A DNA stretch of 64,000 nt. Origin: DASQLQ01 sp035629935. GTDB lineage: Bacteria > Actinomycetota > CADDZG01 > WHSQ01. The position numbers and the translations under genes are program-made. Shown here one piece after another: positions 23,673-32,281 of this stretch. The notes under the pieces were generated by a model, which saw only the letters and a list, made by a program, of their open reading frames with translations, searched no databases and was not told where the DNA came from. The stretch's first letter is position 1. Each line of letters opens with the position of its first letter. The stretch is taken from assembly GCA_035629935.1 (NCBI GenBank), contig DASQLQ010000031.1:4259-68258 (forward strand), in the 5' to 3' direction.

Positions 23673-25217
23673 TCAACGGCGCAGTGCGTTGTGCAACTCG
23701 TCGGCATCTTCCGAGATTGCCTTGTCGATGAGGCTGACGTCAGGCCACAGTTTCGGTCCCCATCGCATCAGCTTGTCTGTCGCGACCTGATCGGCCCAAC
23801 GCGTGGGATGCCCGGCACCACCGCGCGGGATCTCTGCATGACTCGTGAGACGGGTCCTGTCCTCGAGCGAGATCTCGACGCGCGCAGGAAATGTCATCTG
23901 GAAGTCATCGAGGGACTCGGGAGCCCAGTGATCCTTCGGTGTTCCATTCGACCTCCCGGCGATCGTTCTCAACCTGGTGAGGTCCCTCAGGCCGACCGGC
24001 ATCCCGGGATGGTCTGCGCGTGCCTTCCGCAGCCCGCTAAGGAGTTGCACCCTGCCGAGCTCGGTTTGGATCGCACCCGGGGAGAGGACGTTCGACATCC
24101 GTTTGAGCCCCAGGAGGCTTGCGTCCCAGTCGTGATGCAGGCGCACGCGTGCAGCGACCTTTCGCAATCCCTCTGCGTTCCGCTGCAGCCAGTCGGTGTT
24201 GACCTCGTCCGGGGTCAGTCGCTTGGCCAGGAGGACGATCGCCACATTCCACGGGATCGAGAAATTGACGTTGACGGGCGTAGGAACGTCGGTCCGATAC
24301 TTCTCCGACAGCCGATCCATCCCGCACGTCAGCAAGCCCGCGTGAACGTCGATGCTCTTCACGCGCTCGGGGTCGGGTAGTTCGAGCTGGAGCAGAGCGT
24401 CGACGGTCGTGTCGATGTAGGCGCAGCCGGGGTAGTCCTTCACGCAGAGCGTCTTCGTAGCCCAACCCCGGCCCAGCCCTCCGAATAGCCCGCGGATCGG
24501 TGCGTACGAGAACGCGGAGAGGAAACCTTGTGGATGGTCGAGGACGTCGAGGGGGCCGGTGACGCCGTTCTCGGCAAGGGTGGCGCACCACATGCCGAGC
24601 ACAGCCGGCTCCGCGATCGTCAGCAGCTTCGAGTCGGGCGCCATGAACCCCGGCACGGTTGGACGATTCGTTTGATAGAGCGACAGCGCTAGAGCGTGAG
24701 CCATCCGACCGGCATCGAGACCGAGGATGCGACCGGCCGCGATCGCGGCCCCCGCGGAGTGGATGAAGCTCCACATCTGACCGTTGAGAGGTCCGATCAG
24801 GCATGCCCCACCCAATCGAGCTTCGATCTCGTTGGCGGCCACCTGGGCTATGAGTTGTTCGGCCCCGCTCGTCTTCTGTTGGGCGGACAACATGAGGGGG
24901 ACGAGGACCGACGTGTGTCCCGTGTGGCCGAAGCACATGTAATCGTCGAAATCGAGAGCGACCGACGCCACGGTCGCTGCATAAACGGCACTTGCGGTAT
25001 CGGTTCCCTGGTCGGTGCCGAATAGGGGGGCCGGGCCGGGAGGGGCGTTCTTCTCGATGGCCGACATCACTCGTTTCGTCGCCGCATCGTCGGTGGAGGC
25101 CGCGATCGCTCCCAACACCGACCGCTTCTGGGCCCGGCAGAGCTCGAGCACCTCCGCCGGGATCTGACCGAGCTCGAGTTCGGTTGCCCACGTCGCCAGA
25201 CGTTCGACCGTGGTCAT
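23673..25217 (-). CDS. MmgE/PrpD family protein
   Basis: The 514-residue protein has the MmgE/PrpD fold: an all-helical N-terminal half (AAVYAATVASVALDFDDYMCFGHTGHTSVLVPLMLSA, with the conserved DD and GH) and a C-terminal lid from about residue 280 (KDYPGCAYIDTTVDALLQLELPDPERVKSIDVH). The family includes 2-methylcitrate dehydratase and cis-aconitate decarboxylase. The neighbours are not methylcitrate-cycle genes, so the substrate is open. It is longer than the typical 450 residues, mostly through the C terminus. Confidence 0.85.
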   Translation of the reverse strand: MTTVERLATWATELELGQIPAEVLELCRAQKRSVLGAIAASTDDAATKRVMSAIEKNAPPGPAPLFGTDQGTDTASAVYAATVASVALDFDDYMCFGHTGHTSVLVPLMLSAQQKTSGAEQLIAQVAANEIEARLGGACLIGPLNGQMWSFIHSAGAAIAAGRILGLDAGRMAHALALSLYQTNRPTVPGFMAPDSKLLTIAEPAVLGMWCATLAENGVTGPLDVLDHPQGFLSAFSYAPIRGLFGGLGRGWATKTLCVKDYPGCAYIDTTVDALLQLELPDPERVKSIDVHAGLLTCGMDRLSEKYRTDVPTPVNVNFSIPWNVAIVLLAKRLTPDEVNTDWLQRNAEGLRKVAARVRLHHDWDASLLGLKRMSNVLSPGAIQTELGRVQLLSGLRKARADHPGMPVGLRDLTRLRTIAGRSNGTPKDHWAPESLDDFQMTFPARVEISLEDRTRLTSHAEIPRGGAGHPTRWADQVATDKLMRWGPKLWPDVSLIDKAISEDADELHNALRR

Positions 25218-25268
25218 CGGACCTCCGTCAGTGTCGAGCAGAGCGAGGATGGGTAGTAGTGGCTCACT

Positions 25269-26333
25269 ATGCCTAGGTTAAGACGCGTCGATTGTGCAGG
25301 GCCCGGCCTCACGCGCCGGCGTCGAGGGCGCGGCTTCGAGTACCTCGACCGGGCGGGCGAGCGCATCGACGATCTCGAGGTGCTCCAGCGCGTCAAAGAC
25401 CTGGCCATCCCCCCTGCGTGGGAGAACGTTTGGATCTGCGAGCACCCGAACGGGCACCTCCAGGCCGTTGGGACAGACGATGCAGGCCGCAAGCAGTACA
25501 TCTACCACCCGGTGTGGAGGCAGCGCAGGGACCAGGAGAAGTTCGACCGGATGATCTATTTCGCCCAGGCGTTGCCGAAGATCCGGCACCACACGAACCT
25601 CCATCTCGACCAAAAAGAGATGAGCCGCGAACGGGTTCTTGCCTGTGCGGTTCGCCTCCTCGACCGAGGTTTCTTCCGTATCGGGGGAGAGGGATATGCC
25701 GAGGAGAACGAAACGTTCGGTCTCGCAACTATGCGCAAGAAGCACGTTCGCTTCGAAGGTCGTCGGGTTGTCTTCGAATACATCGCTAAGAGCCATAAGG
25801 AACGATTGCAATCGGTAGTGGACCCTGCGGTGTACGAGGTCGTGGGTGCGTTGAAGAAACGTCGAGGTGGAAGTGACGAGCTCCTCGCCTACAAGGCCGG
25901 TGGCCGATGGCGCGATGTGAAGTCGGCCGACATCAACATTTACCTGAAGGAGATCTCGGGAGGCGACTACACGGCCAAGGACTTCCGAACCTGGCACGGC
26001 ACCGTCATGTGCGCGCAGGCGCTGGCCGTGTCGAAAGAGGCATTGGGTTCGAAGACCGGTCGCAAGAGGGCCGTCTCGCGCGCCATCCAGGAGGTTGCCC
26101 ACTACCTCGGCAACACCCCTGCCGTCTGCAGAGCCTCATACGTGGACCCGCGTGTCATCGATCGCTACGACTCCGGGGTGACGATTGCCCCAGTTCTCGA
26201 GCACATCGCGGGGGAGGACTACGACGAACCGGAGATCCAGGTGGTCTTCGAAGAGGCGGTGCTCGATCTAATCGAGGGAAACACCAAGTCACCGGCCGTC
26301 GAGAAGGTACCTGCAGCGAAGCTCTCCGCTTAG
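25269..26333 (+). CDS. DNA topoisomerase IB, bacterial
   Basis: The 354-residue protein is a bacterial/poxvirus-type topoisomerase IB. It starts with GFEYLDRAGERIDDLEVLQRVKDLAIPPAWENVWICEHPNGHLQAVGTDDAGRKQYIYHP and contains the catalytic set Arg136 in FFRIGGEGYAEENETFG, Lys158, Arg240 and His243 in AKDFRTWHGT, and the nucleophile Tyr291 in ASYVDPRVID. The enzyme relaxes supercoils of both signs through a 3'-phosphotyrosine. It is accessory to the type IA enzyme TopA at 49.7 kb. It is co-oriented with the EamA gene 10 bases downstream. Confidence 0.93.
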   Translation: MPRLRRVDCAGPGLTRRRRGRGFEYLDRAGERIDDLEVLQRVKDLAIPPAWENVWICEHPNGHLQAVGTDDAGRKQYIYHPVWRQRRDQEKFDRMIYFAQALPKIRHHTNLHLDQKEMSRERVLACAVRLLDRGFFRIGGEGYAEENETFGLATMRKKHVRFEGRRVVFEYIAKSHKERLQSVVDPAVYEVVGALKKRRGGSDELLAYKAGGRWRDVKSADINIYLKEISGGDYTAKDFRTWHGTVMCAQALAVSKEALGSKTGRKRAVSRAIQEVAHYLGNTPAVCRASYVDPRVIDRYDSGVTIAPVLEHIAGEDYDEPEIQVVFEEAVLDLIEGNTKSPAVEKVPAAKLSA

Positions 26334-26343
26334 TTTCTCGGCC

Positions 26344-27234
26344 ATGACCGAACGGCGGTTACCTGTGGCCGAGCTCGCGCTCGTTGCGATCGCGGGCGTG
26401 TGGGGTCTTACCTTCGTCATGGTTCAAGACGCCGTGAAAGAGATCGCGGTGATGACCTTCCTCGCGTACCGATTCATCCCGGCCGCGATCATCGTGGCGG
26501 CTGTCTTCCGGCGCCAGTTCCGCAGCTTGGATCGTCAGGGTCTGCGTGTCGGGATCGTGATGGGCGTCTTCCTGACGGGCGGTTACGTGTTCCAGACCCT
26601 CGGGCTCGAGCGCACGAGCGCGTCCCATGCAGGGTTCATCACGGGTTTGTGGGTCGTGCTAACTCCCGTGTTCGGCGCGCTGTTCTTCAAACAGAGGATC
26701 GAGCGACGGGTCTGGATCGCTGCAGGCATATCGGCAGCCGGCCTCTACCTGCTTTCCGGGATCGGTGGTGTGGGAGGCCAGTTGTTCGGGGATGCGCTCG
26801 TCTTCTTGTGCGCGTGTTCGTTCACGTTCCACATATTCGCGACCGACAAAGGTGTGAAGGGCTATCCCGTTGGCGCTCTCGTGGCCGTGCAGCTGGGGGT
26901 CTGTGGACTCTTCTCGTTCGTCGTGGCCGCGGCCCAACGGGACCTCGTCGTCCCCGAGTCGGGAACCGTGTGGAGCGCGCTGCTGGTCACATCGTTGCTC
27001 GCGAGTGCGCTCGGATTCTTCATCCAGACCTACGCTCAGACGAAGGCTTCTCCGGCCAGGACGGCTCTGATCCTTGCAAGCGAACCGGCCTTCGCCGGGA
27101 CGTTCGCCTACCTCCTGAAAGGGGAGTCGCTGACGGCCTTCGGCTGGCTCGGGGCCCTGCTGATCATGGGGGCGATCGTGACGGTCGAGGCCCTGCCCTA
27201 CCTCCCCCACCTGAGGCCCCTGCCCGAGCGCTAA
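26344..27234 (+). CDS. EamA/DMT-family transporter
   Basis: The 296-residue protein has ten hydrophobic segments in two EamA repeats. The first begins LALVAIAGVWGLTFVMVQDAVKEI and the second ends ILASEPAFAGTFAYLLKGESLT, the conserved EP motif of the group. It is an inner-membrane exporter of unknown substrate. It starts 10 bases after the topoisomerase IB stop and is probably in the same transcript. Confidence 0.87.
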   Translation: MTERRLPVAELALVAIAGVWGLTFVMVQDAVKEIAVMTFLAYRFIPAAIIVAAVFRRQFRSLDRQGLRVGIVMGVFLTGGYVFQTLGLERTSASHAGFITGLWVVLTPVFGALFFKQRIERRVWIAAGISAAGLYLLSGIGGVGGQLFGDALVFLCACSFTFHIFATDKGVKGYPVGALVAVQLGVCGLFSFVVAAAQRDLVVPESGTVWSALLVTSLLASALGFFIQTYAQTKASPARTALILASEPAFAGTFAYLLKGESLTAFGWLGALLIMGAIVTVEALPYLPHLRPLPER

Positions 27235-27290
27235 CCGTTCTTTCCTAACTGAGGCACCTCCCAGCGCGCTCTGGAGAGGAAAGAACCCCC

Positions 27291-27319
27291 TTGGTTAGGG
27301 CGAACATATGTTCTATAGT
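27291..27319 (+). promoter_or_regulatory. SOS-type promoter with LexA box, leaderless start
   Basis: TTGGTT (27291-27296), 17 bases, then TATAGT (27314-27319) form a promoter. The spacer holds CGAACATATGTTC (27301-27313), whose core GAACATATGTTC is a perfect palindrome and fits the GAAC-N4-GTTC LexA box of Actinobacteria and Bacillus. The predicted +1 falls on the ATG at 27326, so the mRNA would be leaderless. Confidence 0.75.
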
Positions 27320-27325
27320 GCCTAT

Positions 27326-28303
27326 ATGGGCGAGCAGCTCTTCGAGCTCCGACGACGCACGTTCAACACGCCGCACTTCGCCGGCATCGAGTTCATCGAG
27401 GTCGAATCGAAGTCGATCATCAACAGCGTCCCCGGCAACTACCTGCCGTTCAACTGGACTATCAATGCCTATAGGGGCTGTTCGCATGCATGCGTATTCT
27501 GTTTTGCCCGCAAGACGCACACGTACATGGACATGAACGCGGGCAAGGACTTCGAAACGAAGATCGTCGTCAAGGTCAATGCCCCCCAATTGCTGCGCAA
27601 GGAACTGCGCGCGCGCAAGTGGAAGGGCGAAGGCATCGCGATGGGGACCGCAACCGACCCCTACCAGCGCGCCGAAGGCAAGTACAGGCTGACGCGAGGC
27701 ATCATCGAAACGCTCACCGAGTACCGCAACCCGTTCTCGATCCTGACCAAGGGAACATTGATCCTTCGTGACCTCGATCTACTCGTTGAAGCGGCGAAGG
27801 TCACGGAAGTCTCGACCGCATTCAGTATCGCGACCCTGGACGAAGATGCCTGGCGCAAGAGCGAGCCGGGGACTCCGCATCCGCGCAAACGCATCGAAAC
27901 CGTGGCGCGCTTGAACGATGCCGGGATCCCGTGTGGGGTTCTCGTTGCTCCGATCCTTCCGGGTATCACCGACGGCGAAGAACACGTGCGCGCGGTCGTC
28001 GAAGCAGCGATCGATGCGGGGGCCAGCCATGTGTCGCCGATCCTGTTGCACCTCCGCCCCACGGTGAAGGAGGTCTACATGGAGTGGCTCGAGCAGACCT
28101 ATCCGGATCTGGTTCCTCGGTACAAAGAGATGTACCGGGGCGCTTATGCCTCGAAGGCCGACCAAAGATCGCTGGGGGTCACGGTGCGTCGGATCATCGA
28201 ATCGGCCGGGGGGCTCAAGCCGCGCGTGAAGGCCCGTGGCCCGTGGCGGCATCCTCGTGCGGAGCGCACCGCTAAGCCGACCGAGCAACTCAGCCTGCTC
28301 TAG
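27326..28303 (+). CDS. Rv2578c-type radical SAM protein, predicted SOS-induced
   Basis: The 325-residue protein begins MGEQLFELRRRTFNTPHFAG. It carries the radical SAM cysteines 52, 56 and 59 in RGCSHACVFCFARKTH, then GTATDPYQRAEGKYRLTRG and STAFSIATLDEDAWRKSEPG, the pattern of actinobacterial Rv2578c proteins related to spore photoproduct lyase. The reaction is not known; DNA repair is suggested by kinship and by the LexA box in its promoter. An earlier in-frame ATG lies inside that box and is rejected as the start. Confidence 0.88.
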   Translation: MGEQLFELRRRTFNTPHFAGIEFIEVESKSIINSVPGNYLPFNWTINAYRGCSHACVFCFARKTHTYMDMNAGKDFETKIVVKVNAPQLLRKELRARKWKGEGIAMGTATDPYQRAEGKYRLTRGIIETLTEYRNPFSILTKGTLILRDLDLLVEAAKVTEVSTAFSIATLDEDAWRKSEPGTPHPRKRIETVARLNDAGIPCGVLVAPILPGITDGEEHVRAVVEAAIDAGASHVSPILLHLRPTVKEVYMEWLEQTYPDLVPRYKEMYRGAYASKADQRSLGVTVRRIIESAGGLKPRVKARGPWRHPRAERTAKPTEQLSLL

Positions 28304-28426
28304 GTGCCGGCCTTCGTTTCTTAGGTTGCCGACCGGAATGACGCCATTTGATGCCCCTTTCGCCTTGCATCCTTCGGACTTTCTTCGGGTGGAAATAGCC
28401 GCGGCGCCGGCCGAGTTGCCTTGGGT
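28304..28426. other. Non-coding gap, no feature recognised
   Basis: These 123 bases hold no credible coding frame, no repeat and no clear terminator. They presumably contain the promoter of the following EamA gene. Confidence 0.5.
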
Positions 28427-29398
28427 ATGAGAGCCGAGACCCCACAGCAGGACGCCCCTGCCTGGATGGTGTGGGCTGCTCTCTGGACCGTCTACATCGT
28501 CTGGGGATCGACCTACCTCGCCATCCGGATCAGTGTCGAGACTCTTCCTCCATTGCTGACCGCGGGAGTTCGCTTCCTCATCGCCGGCCTGCTCATGTAC
28601 GTGTTCCTTCTCGTGAGGAAAGGCTCCAGCGGTGTGAAGATCACGCGCCCCCAACTACTAGGAGCAACATTCGTCGGCACGGCACTCCTCCTTGGGGGAA
28701 ACGGGATCGTGATGATCGCCGAGCAGTACGTCGCATCGGGTGTCGCATCTCTGCTGATCGCGACGGTCCCGTTGTGGGTCATCCTGTTGAGGGCGGTTGC
28801 CAAGGAGCGCGTGCCGAGCGGGACCCTCTGGGGCGTGCTCGTTGGATTCGTCGGTGTTGCTCTACTAGTGCTTCCCGGCGACAAGCCGGACGACGCACCG
28901 GTCACCGGGATGCTGTTACTCGTGCTGGCCGCCGCTTTCTGGGCGGCAGGCTCGTTCTCTTCCCGACGTCTGCCTCTGCCCCCGGACCCTCTGCTGTCGA
29001 CCGCGGCACAGATGCTCACGGGTGGTGCAGTGATGCTCGTGGTCGGTCTCGGCCGCGGCGAGCTGGGGTCCGTTGTGGTCGAGGAGTTCTCGACCCGTTC
29101 GCTTCTCGCCCTCGCGTACTTGATCTTCATCGGCTCGTTGGTGGCGTTCACCGCGTACGTGTGGGTGTTGCAACACGCGCCGGTGTCGAAGGTTGCAACC
29201 TATGCATACGTGAATCCCGTCATCGCCGTCTTCCTGGGATGGATCGTGCTGTCCGAGGAGATAACCCCCTTCGTTCTTGCGGGGGCCGCGGTGATCGTCT
29301 CCTCCGTAGCCTTCATCGTGCGCAAGGAATCGCAGCACGAGAAGACAGAGGTCTCTCCCGATCTGGGACCGGCTTCTGTCGCTACCGCCGACGCATAG
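28427..29398 (+). CDS. EamA/DMT-family transporter
   Basis: The 323-residue protein has ten predicted membrane segments with the EamA motifs WTVYIVWGSTYLAIRISVETLPP at the N terminus and VLQHAPVSKVATYAYVNPVIAVFLGWIVLSEEIT in the second half, the latter the characteristic YVNPV signature of the YdcZ/RhaT-like DMT group. It has a hydrophilic tail of about 25 residues. Export of small metabolites is expected. The ATG at 28427 is preferred over a TTG two codons upstream. Confidence 0.87.
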   Translation: MRAETPQQDAPAWMVWAALWTVYIVWGSTYLAIRISVETLPPLLTAGVRFLIAGLLMYVFLLVRKGSSGVKITRPQLLGATFVGTALLLGGNGIVMIAEQYVASGVASLLIATVPLWVILLRAVAKERVPSGTLWGVLVGFVGVALLVLPGDKPDDAPVTGMLLLVLAAAFWAAGSFSSRRLPLPPDPLLSTAAQMLTGGAVMLVVGLGRGELGSVVVEEFSTRSLLALAYLIFIGSLVAFTAYVWVLQHAPVSKVATYAYVNPVIAVFLGWIVLSEEITPFVLAGAAVIVSSVAFIVRKESQHEKTEVSPDLGPASVATADA

Positions 29399-29425
29399 GA
29401 GTCAGAGCCTCGTAGAGTCTTGACG

Positions 29426-30349
29426 ATGCACCGACTCTTGCTCGTACCGCTGCTCGTCCTGGCAAGTTGCTCGGCGCCCGTGACGTCGGCCGGTTCCCCG
29501 ACCGACACACCGATGGCGTCACCGTCTCCTACTCGACAAACCATCACCAAGGATGCTCACGAGTTCCCGTCGCCCCTCGAGCAGGCCCCTCGGTCGGCGG
29601 CGAAGGTCGCACGTCAGGTGACCCGTGTTCAGGAACTGTTGCCTCCGATGATCGAGCGTTGGGCGGAAGAGGGGGGCGGTCTGCGATCGGAGCTGGGCAA
29701 AGAGGTTCGCCGCGGGGCGCTGTGGCAGCAGAAGCTATATCGGTCGACCTCCCACAAAGAGCGCCGAGCGAAGCGAGTGCTGGCGCGTTTGTCTCCCCGA
29801 CATGCACGGATCCTTCGGCGGCATGTGGTTGTCCAGCAGAGACTGTCGTCTCTCGTAACGCCGGTCAAACTTCCGATCGAGTGGAAGACGTATCGCCCTG
29901 CATCGCCACACAAGTTGTTGCGCTTCTATCGAGCCGGCGAGCGGCGGTTCGATGTGCCGTGGGAGGTGCTTGCGTCGGTCAATTCCATCGAGAGCCGGTT
30001 CGGCCGGATCCTCGGACCGAGCTCAGCGGGTGCGCTCGGGCCGATGCAATTCATGCCTGCGACGTGGGACGCGTACGGAGGCGGCGGAGACATCATGGAT
30101 CCTCACGATTCGATCATCGCTGCCGCCCGGTATCTGGCGGCCTCCGGAGCTCCGGAGAACATGCGTGGCGCATTGTTCGCCTACAACCGCAGCGACGAAT
30201 ACGTTGATGCGATCCTCGGCTATGCGAATCAGATGAAACGCGATGCTCGCTATTACTACGCGTATTACTTCTGGGAGGTGTACGTGCGGACCGTCAAAGG
30301 TGACAAGCAACTAACGGGCCCCGGAGGCATCCGGGGGCCGCGTAACTAG
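29426..30349 (+). CDS. Lytic transglycosylase lipoprotein
   Basis: The 307-residue protein starts at the ATG giving MHRLLLVPLLVLASCSAP, a lipoprotein signal with lipobox LASC (Cys15). After a basic helical linker comes an SLT domain with catalytic Glu in ASVNSIESRFGR, the GPMQFMPATWDAYG motif and FAYNRSDEYVDAILGYANQM. It cleaves the glycan strands of peptidoglycan, making anhydromuropeptides, from the outer face of the membrane. It converges with the NlpC/P60 gene (four-base overlap of the stops). Confidence 0.9.
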   Translation: MHRLLLVPLLVLASCSAPVTSAGSPTDTPMASPSPTRQTITKDAHEFPSPLEQAPRSAAKVARQVTRVQELLPPMIERWAEEGGGLRSELGKEVRRGALWQQKLYRSTSHKERRAKRVLARLSPRHARILRRHVVVQQRLSSLVTPVKLPIEWKTYRPASPHKLLRFYRAGERRFDVPWEVLASVNSIESRFGRILGPSSAGALGPMQFMPATWDAYGGGGDIMDPHDSIIAAARYLAASGAPENMRGALFAYNRSDEYVDAILGYANQMKRDARYYYAYYFWEVYVRTVKGDKQLTGPGGIRGPRN

Positions 30350-31383
30350 ACGCCCGGGCGGCCCGCGCCGACGTAGTCGGATCTAGAAGCGGAAACCACA
30401 CGAACCGTTTGGCCCGAATACGGAGCCTCGACCATCTGACCGTTGCCGATGTACATGGCGACATGGTGGATCGGGCTGCCGAAGAACATCAGGTCCCCGG
30501 AGGCAAGGTCGGACTGGTCGACCCGAACGGTCGCCGAGTATTGGGCCCCAGAGTTGTGGGGCAAGCCCACGCCGGCTTGCGCCCAAGCCCACATCGTCAA
30601 TCCAGAACAGTCGTATGAGTCGGGACCTGCCGCTCCCCACTGGTACGGCTTGCCGACCTGTGAGAGGGCAGCCTCGACCGCAACCTGAGCGCGTTCGTTG
30701 GGAGCCGGAGCGGGCTTGATGTTGACCGGCGGCAGTGGGATACCGGGTTGCGCGTCGATGGCCGCGGCTTCGGCCGCTGCTGCCTGTCGTCGTGCGCGCG
30801 CGATCGCGGCGTTGAGCGTCGCGACCTCACCCTTCTGATCGTCGACCTTTCCCTGGATGTCCTGGCGTAGGTCGGTCAATCTGGTCTCCGCCGCGAGGGC
30901 TTTGGCGCGGTCCGCCTCGAGCAGACCGAGGTTGTGCGCCAGGAGGTTCTGGTCCACGGCGAGACGCTCGAAAACCTTCGCCTGCGCGGTCTGTGTCGAC
31001 TTCAGATATTCGAGTCGCGTCTCTATCTCGGCCAGCGATTCGGCGGAGAGAACGGATTCGATCGCGACCGCCCCCGGTCCGGACTTGTAGAGCTCGGTGG
31101 CAACCTTGATCGCAGCGGCTTTCTTCGTGTCCATCCGTCCCTGGATCTCGCGGACGACCAGGCGGATCTCGGCCATCTCGCCCTGGATGGCGACGAGGTC
31201 CTCGCGCACGAGGTTGTATTCCTCGGACACGAGTTGGAACTCCCGCTCGAGCTCGAAAAGCCGGTCTCTAGCGGCTTCGAGGTCCCCCGGATCCGGAGCG
31301 GCCCGAAGGCCGACCGTGGGGAGGATGGCGGTGATGGCTACCAGAGCAAGGAGCGCGCTGAATAGCCTTCGACGTGGCTGCAT
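30346..31383 (-). CDS. NlpC/P60 (C40) peptidoglycan endopeptidase with coiled coil
   Basis: The 345-residue protein has a signal peptide (about residues 1-29), a long coiled coil (about 32-210, AARDRLFELEREFQLVSEEYNLVREDL onward) and a C-terminal C40 peptidase with catalytic Cys in YDCSGLTMWAWAQAG and His in HHVAMYIGNGQMVEAP. This is the RipA/Rpf-interacting layout of actinobacterial cell-separation hydrolases: the coiled coil keeps the enzyme inactive until recruited. It is next to the lytic transglycosylase, a natural partner. Confidence 0.92.
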   Translation of the reverse strand: MQPRRRLFSALLALVAITAILPTVGLRAAPDPGDLEAARDRLFELEREFQLVSEEYNLVREDLVAIQGEMAEIRLVVREIQGRMDTKKAAAIKVATELYKSGPGAVAIESVLSAESLAEIETRLEYLKSTQTAQAKVFERLAVDQNLLAHNLGLLEADRAKALAAETRLTDLRQDIQGKVDDQKGEVATLNAAIARARRQAAAAEAAAIDAQPGIPLPPVNIKPAPAPNERAQVAVEAALSQVGKPYQWGAAGPDSYDCSGLTMWAWAQAGVGLPHNSGAQYSATVRVDQSDLASGDLMFFGSPIHHVAMYIGNGQMVEAPYSGQTVRVVSASRSDYVGAGRPGV

Positions 31384-31392
31384 CTCTGGACC

Positions 31393-32193
31393 TTAGCCTC
31401 TCCGAGCGCTCGTTTTGCGACTGACCCACCAGGCCACGGCGGCTACAGAGGCCACTCCGGCGGCGGCTTTGAGGCCTCCAACGACGGTCATCTCGGGCGC
31501 TTTCAGCTGCGGCAGGCGGTCGCGGAGCGTCACCGGGTTGACGAAATTCTCGATCTGCCACTCCCGCTCCTCGGCCAAGCGCCGGAGGGCCTTGTCGGGG
31601 TTCACGACCACGGGGTGACCTACCGCTTCGAGCATCGGGAGGTCGGTGTCGGAGTCGGAGTAGGCGTAGGACCCCGTCAGGTCGATCCCCAGTTCCCCGG
31701 CGAGCTTCGCCATCGCAGTCGCTTTGTGGGGGCCGTAGGCGTAGAAATCGAGCTCACCCGTGTACTTGCCGTCGATCACCTTCGGCTTCGTGGCGATCCA
31801 GCGATCGACCCCGAGCATGCCGGCCAGGGGCTCGACGATCTCCTCCGGCGACGAGGAGACGATGCATATAAGCCGCCCCGCCGCACGGTGATCGTGGATC
31901 AGTTCGAGGGCCTCCGCGTAGATGAGAGGAGAGATGACTTCCTCGAGAACTTCGTTCACGACCCGGCGGACGTTGTCTGCTTCCCATCCAGAGGTGAGCT
32001 TTGCCGCCTCTTCCCGCATCCGATCCATCTTCTCTTCGTCCGCGCCCATCAGATAGAAGATCAGCTGCGCGTATATCGACTTCAGCAGGAACGACCGACC
32101 GATCAGGCCTTCCTTGAAGAACGTCCGGCCGAGCGCCAGCGGACTGGAGCGCGCAACGATCGTCTTGTCGAGGTCGAAGAAAGCCGCTTCCAT
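31393..32193 (-). CDS. HAD-IB family phosphatase, SerB-like, with C-terminal anchor
   Basis: The start at 32193 (MEAAFFDLDKTIVARSS) gives 266 residues. HAD motifs are FDLDKT (I), SSSPEEIVEP (II) and SYAYSDSDTDLPMLEAVG (III/IV). The last 40 residues hold a hydrophobic helix (GGLKAAAGVASVAAVAWWVS) followed by basic residues, so it is probably attached to the inner membrane. Actinobacteria commonly place this gene beside the Tad-like cluster (CpaE/Ssd and CpaF), as here in divergent orientation. The substrate could be a phospholipid head group or phosphoserine. Confidence 0.87.
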   Translation of the reverse strand: MEAAFFDLDKTIVARSSPLALGRTFFKEGLIGRSFLLKSIYAQLIFYLMGADEEKMDRMREEAAKLTSGWEADNVRRVVNEVLEEVISPLIYAEALELIHDHRAAGRLICIVSSSPEEIVEPLAGMLGVDRWIATKPKVIDGKYTGELDFYAYGPHKATAMAKLAGELGIDLTGSYAYSDSDTDLPMLEAVGHPVVVNPDKALRRLAEEREWQIENFVNPVTLRDRLPQLKAPEMTVVGGLKAAAGVASVAAVAWWVSRKTSARRG

Positions 32194-32281
32194 GTCCCTG
32201 ATTCTCCCCGGTCGGAAGACCTTCGGATGACTGTGCTGCTCGTCACAGCTAGATCGCGTTGATAGCTGTGGACTGCGATGC

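Noticed and set aside
27308..27325. ATG at 27308 as start of the radical SAM gene
   Set aside because: It lies inside the LexA palindrome and upstream of the expected transcript start; the ATG at 27326 matches the +1 position.
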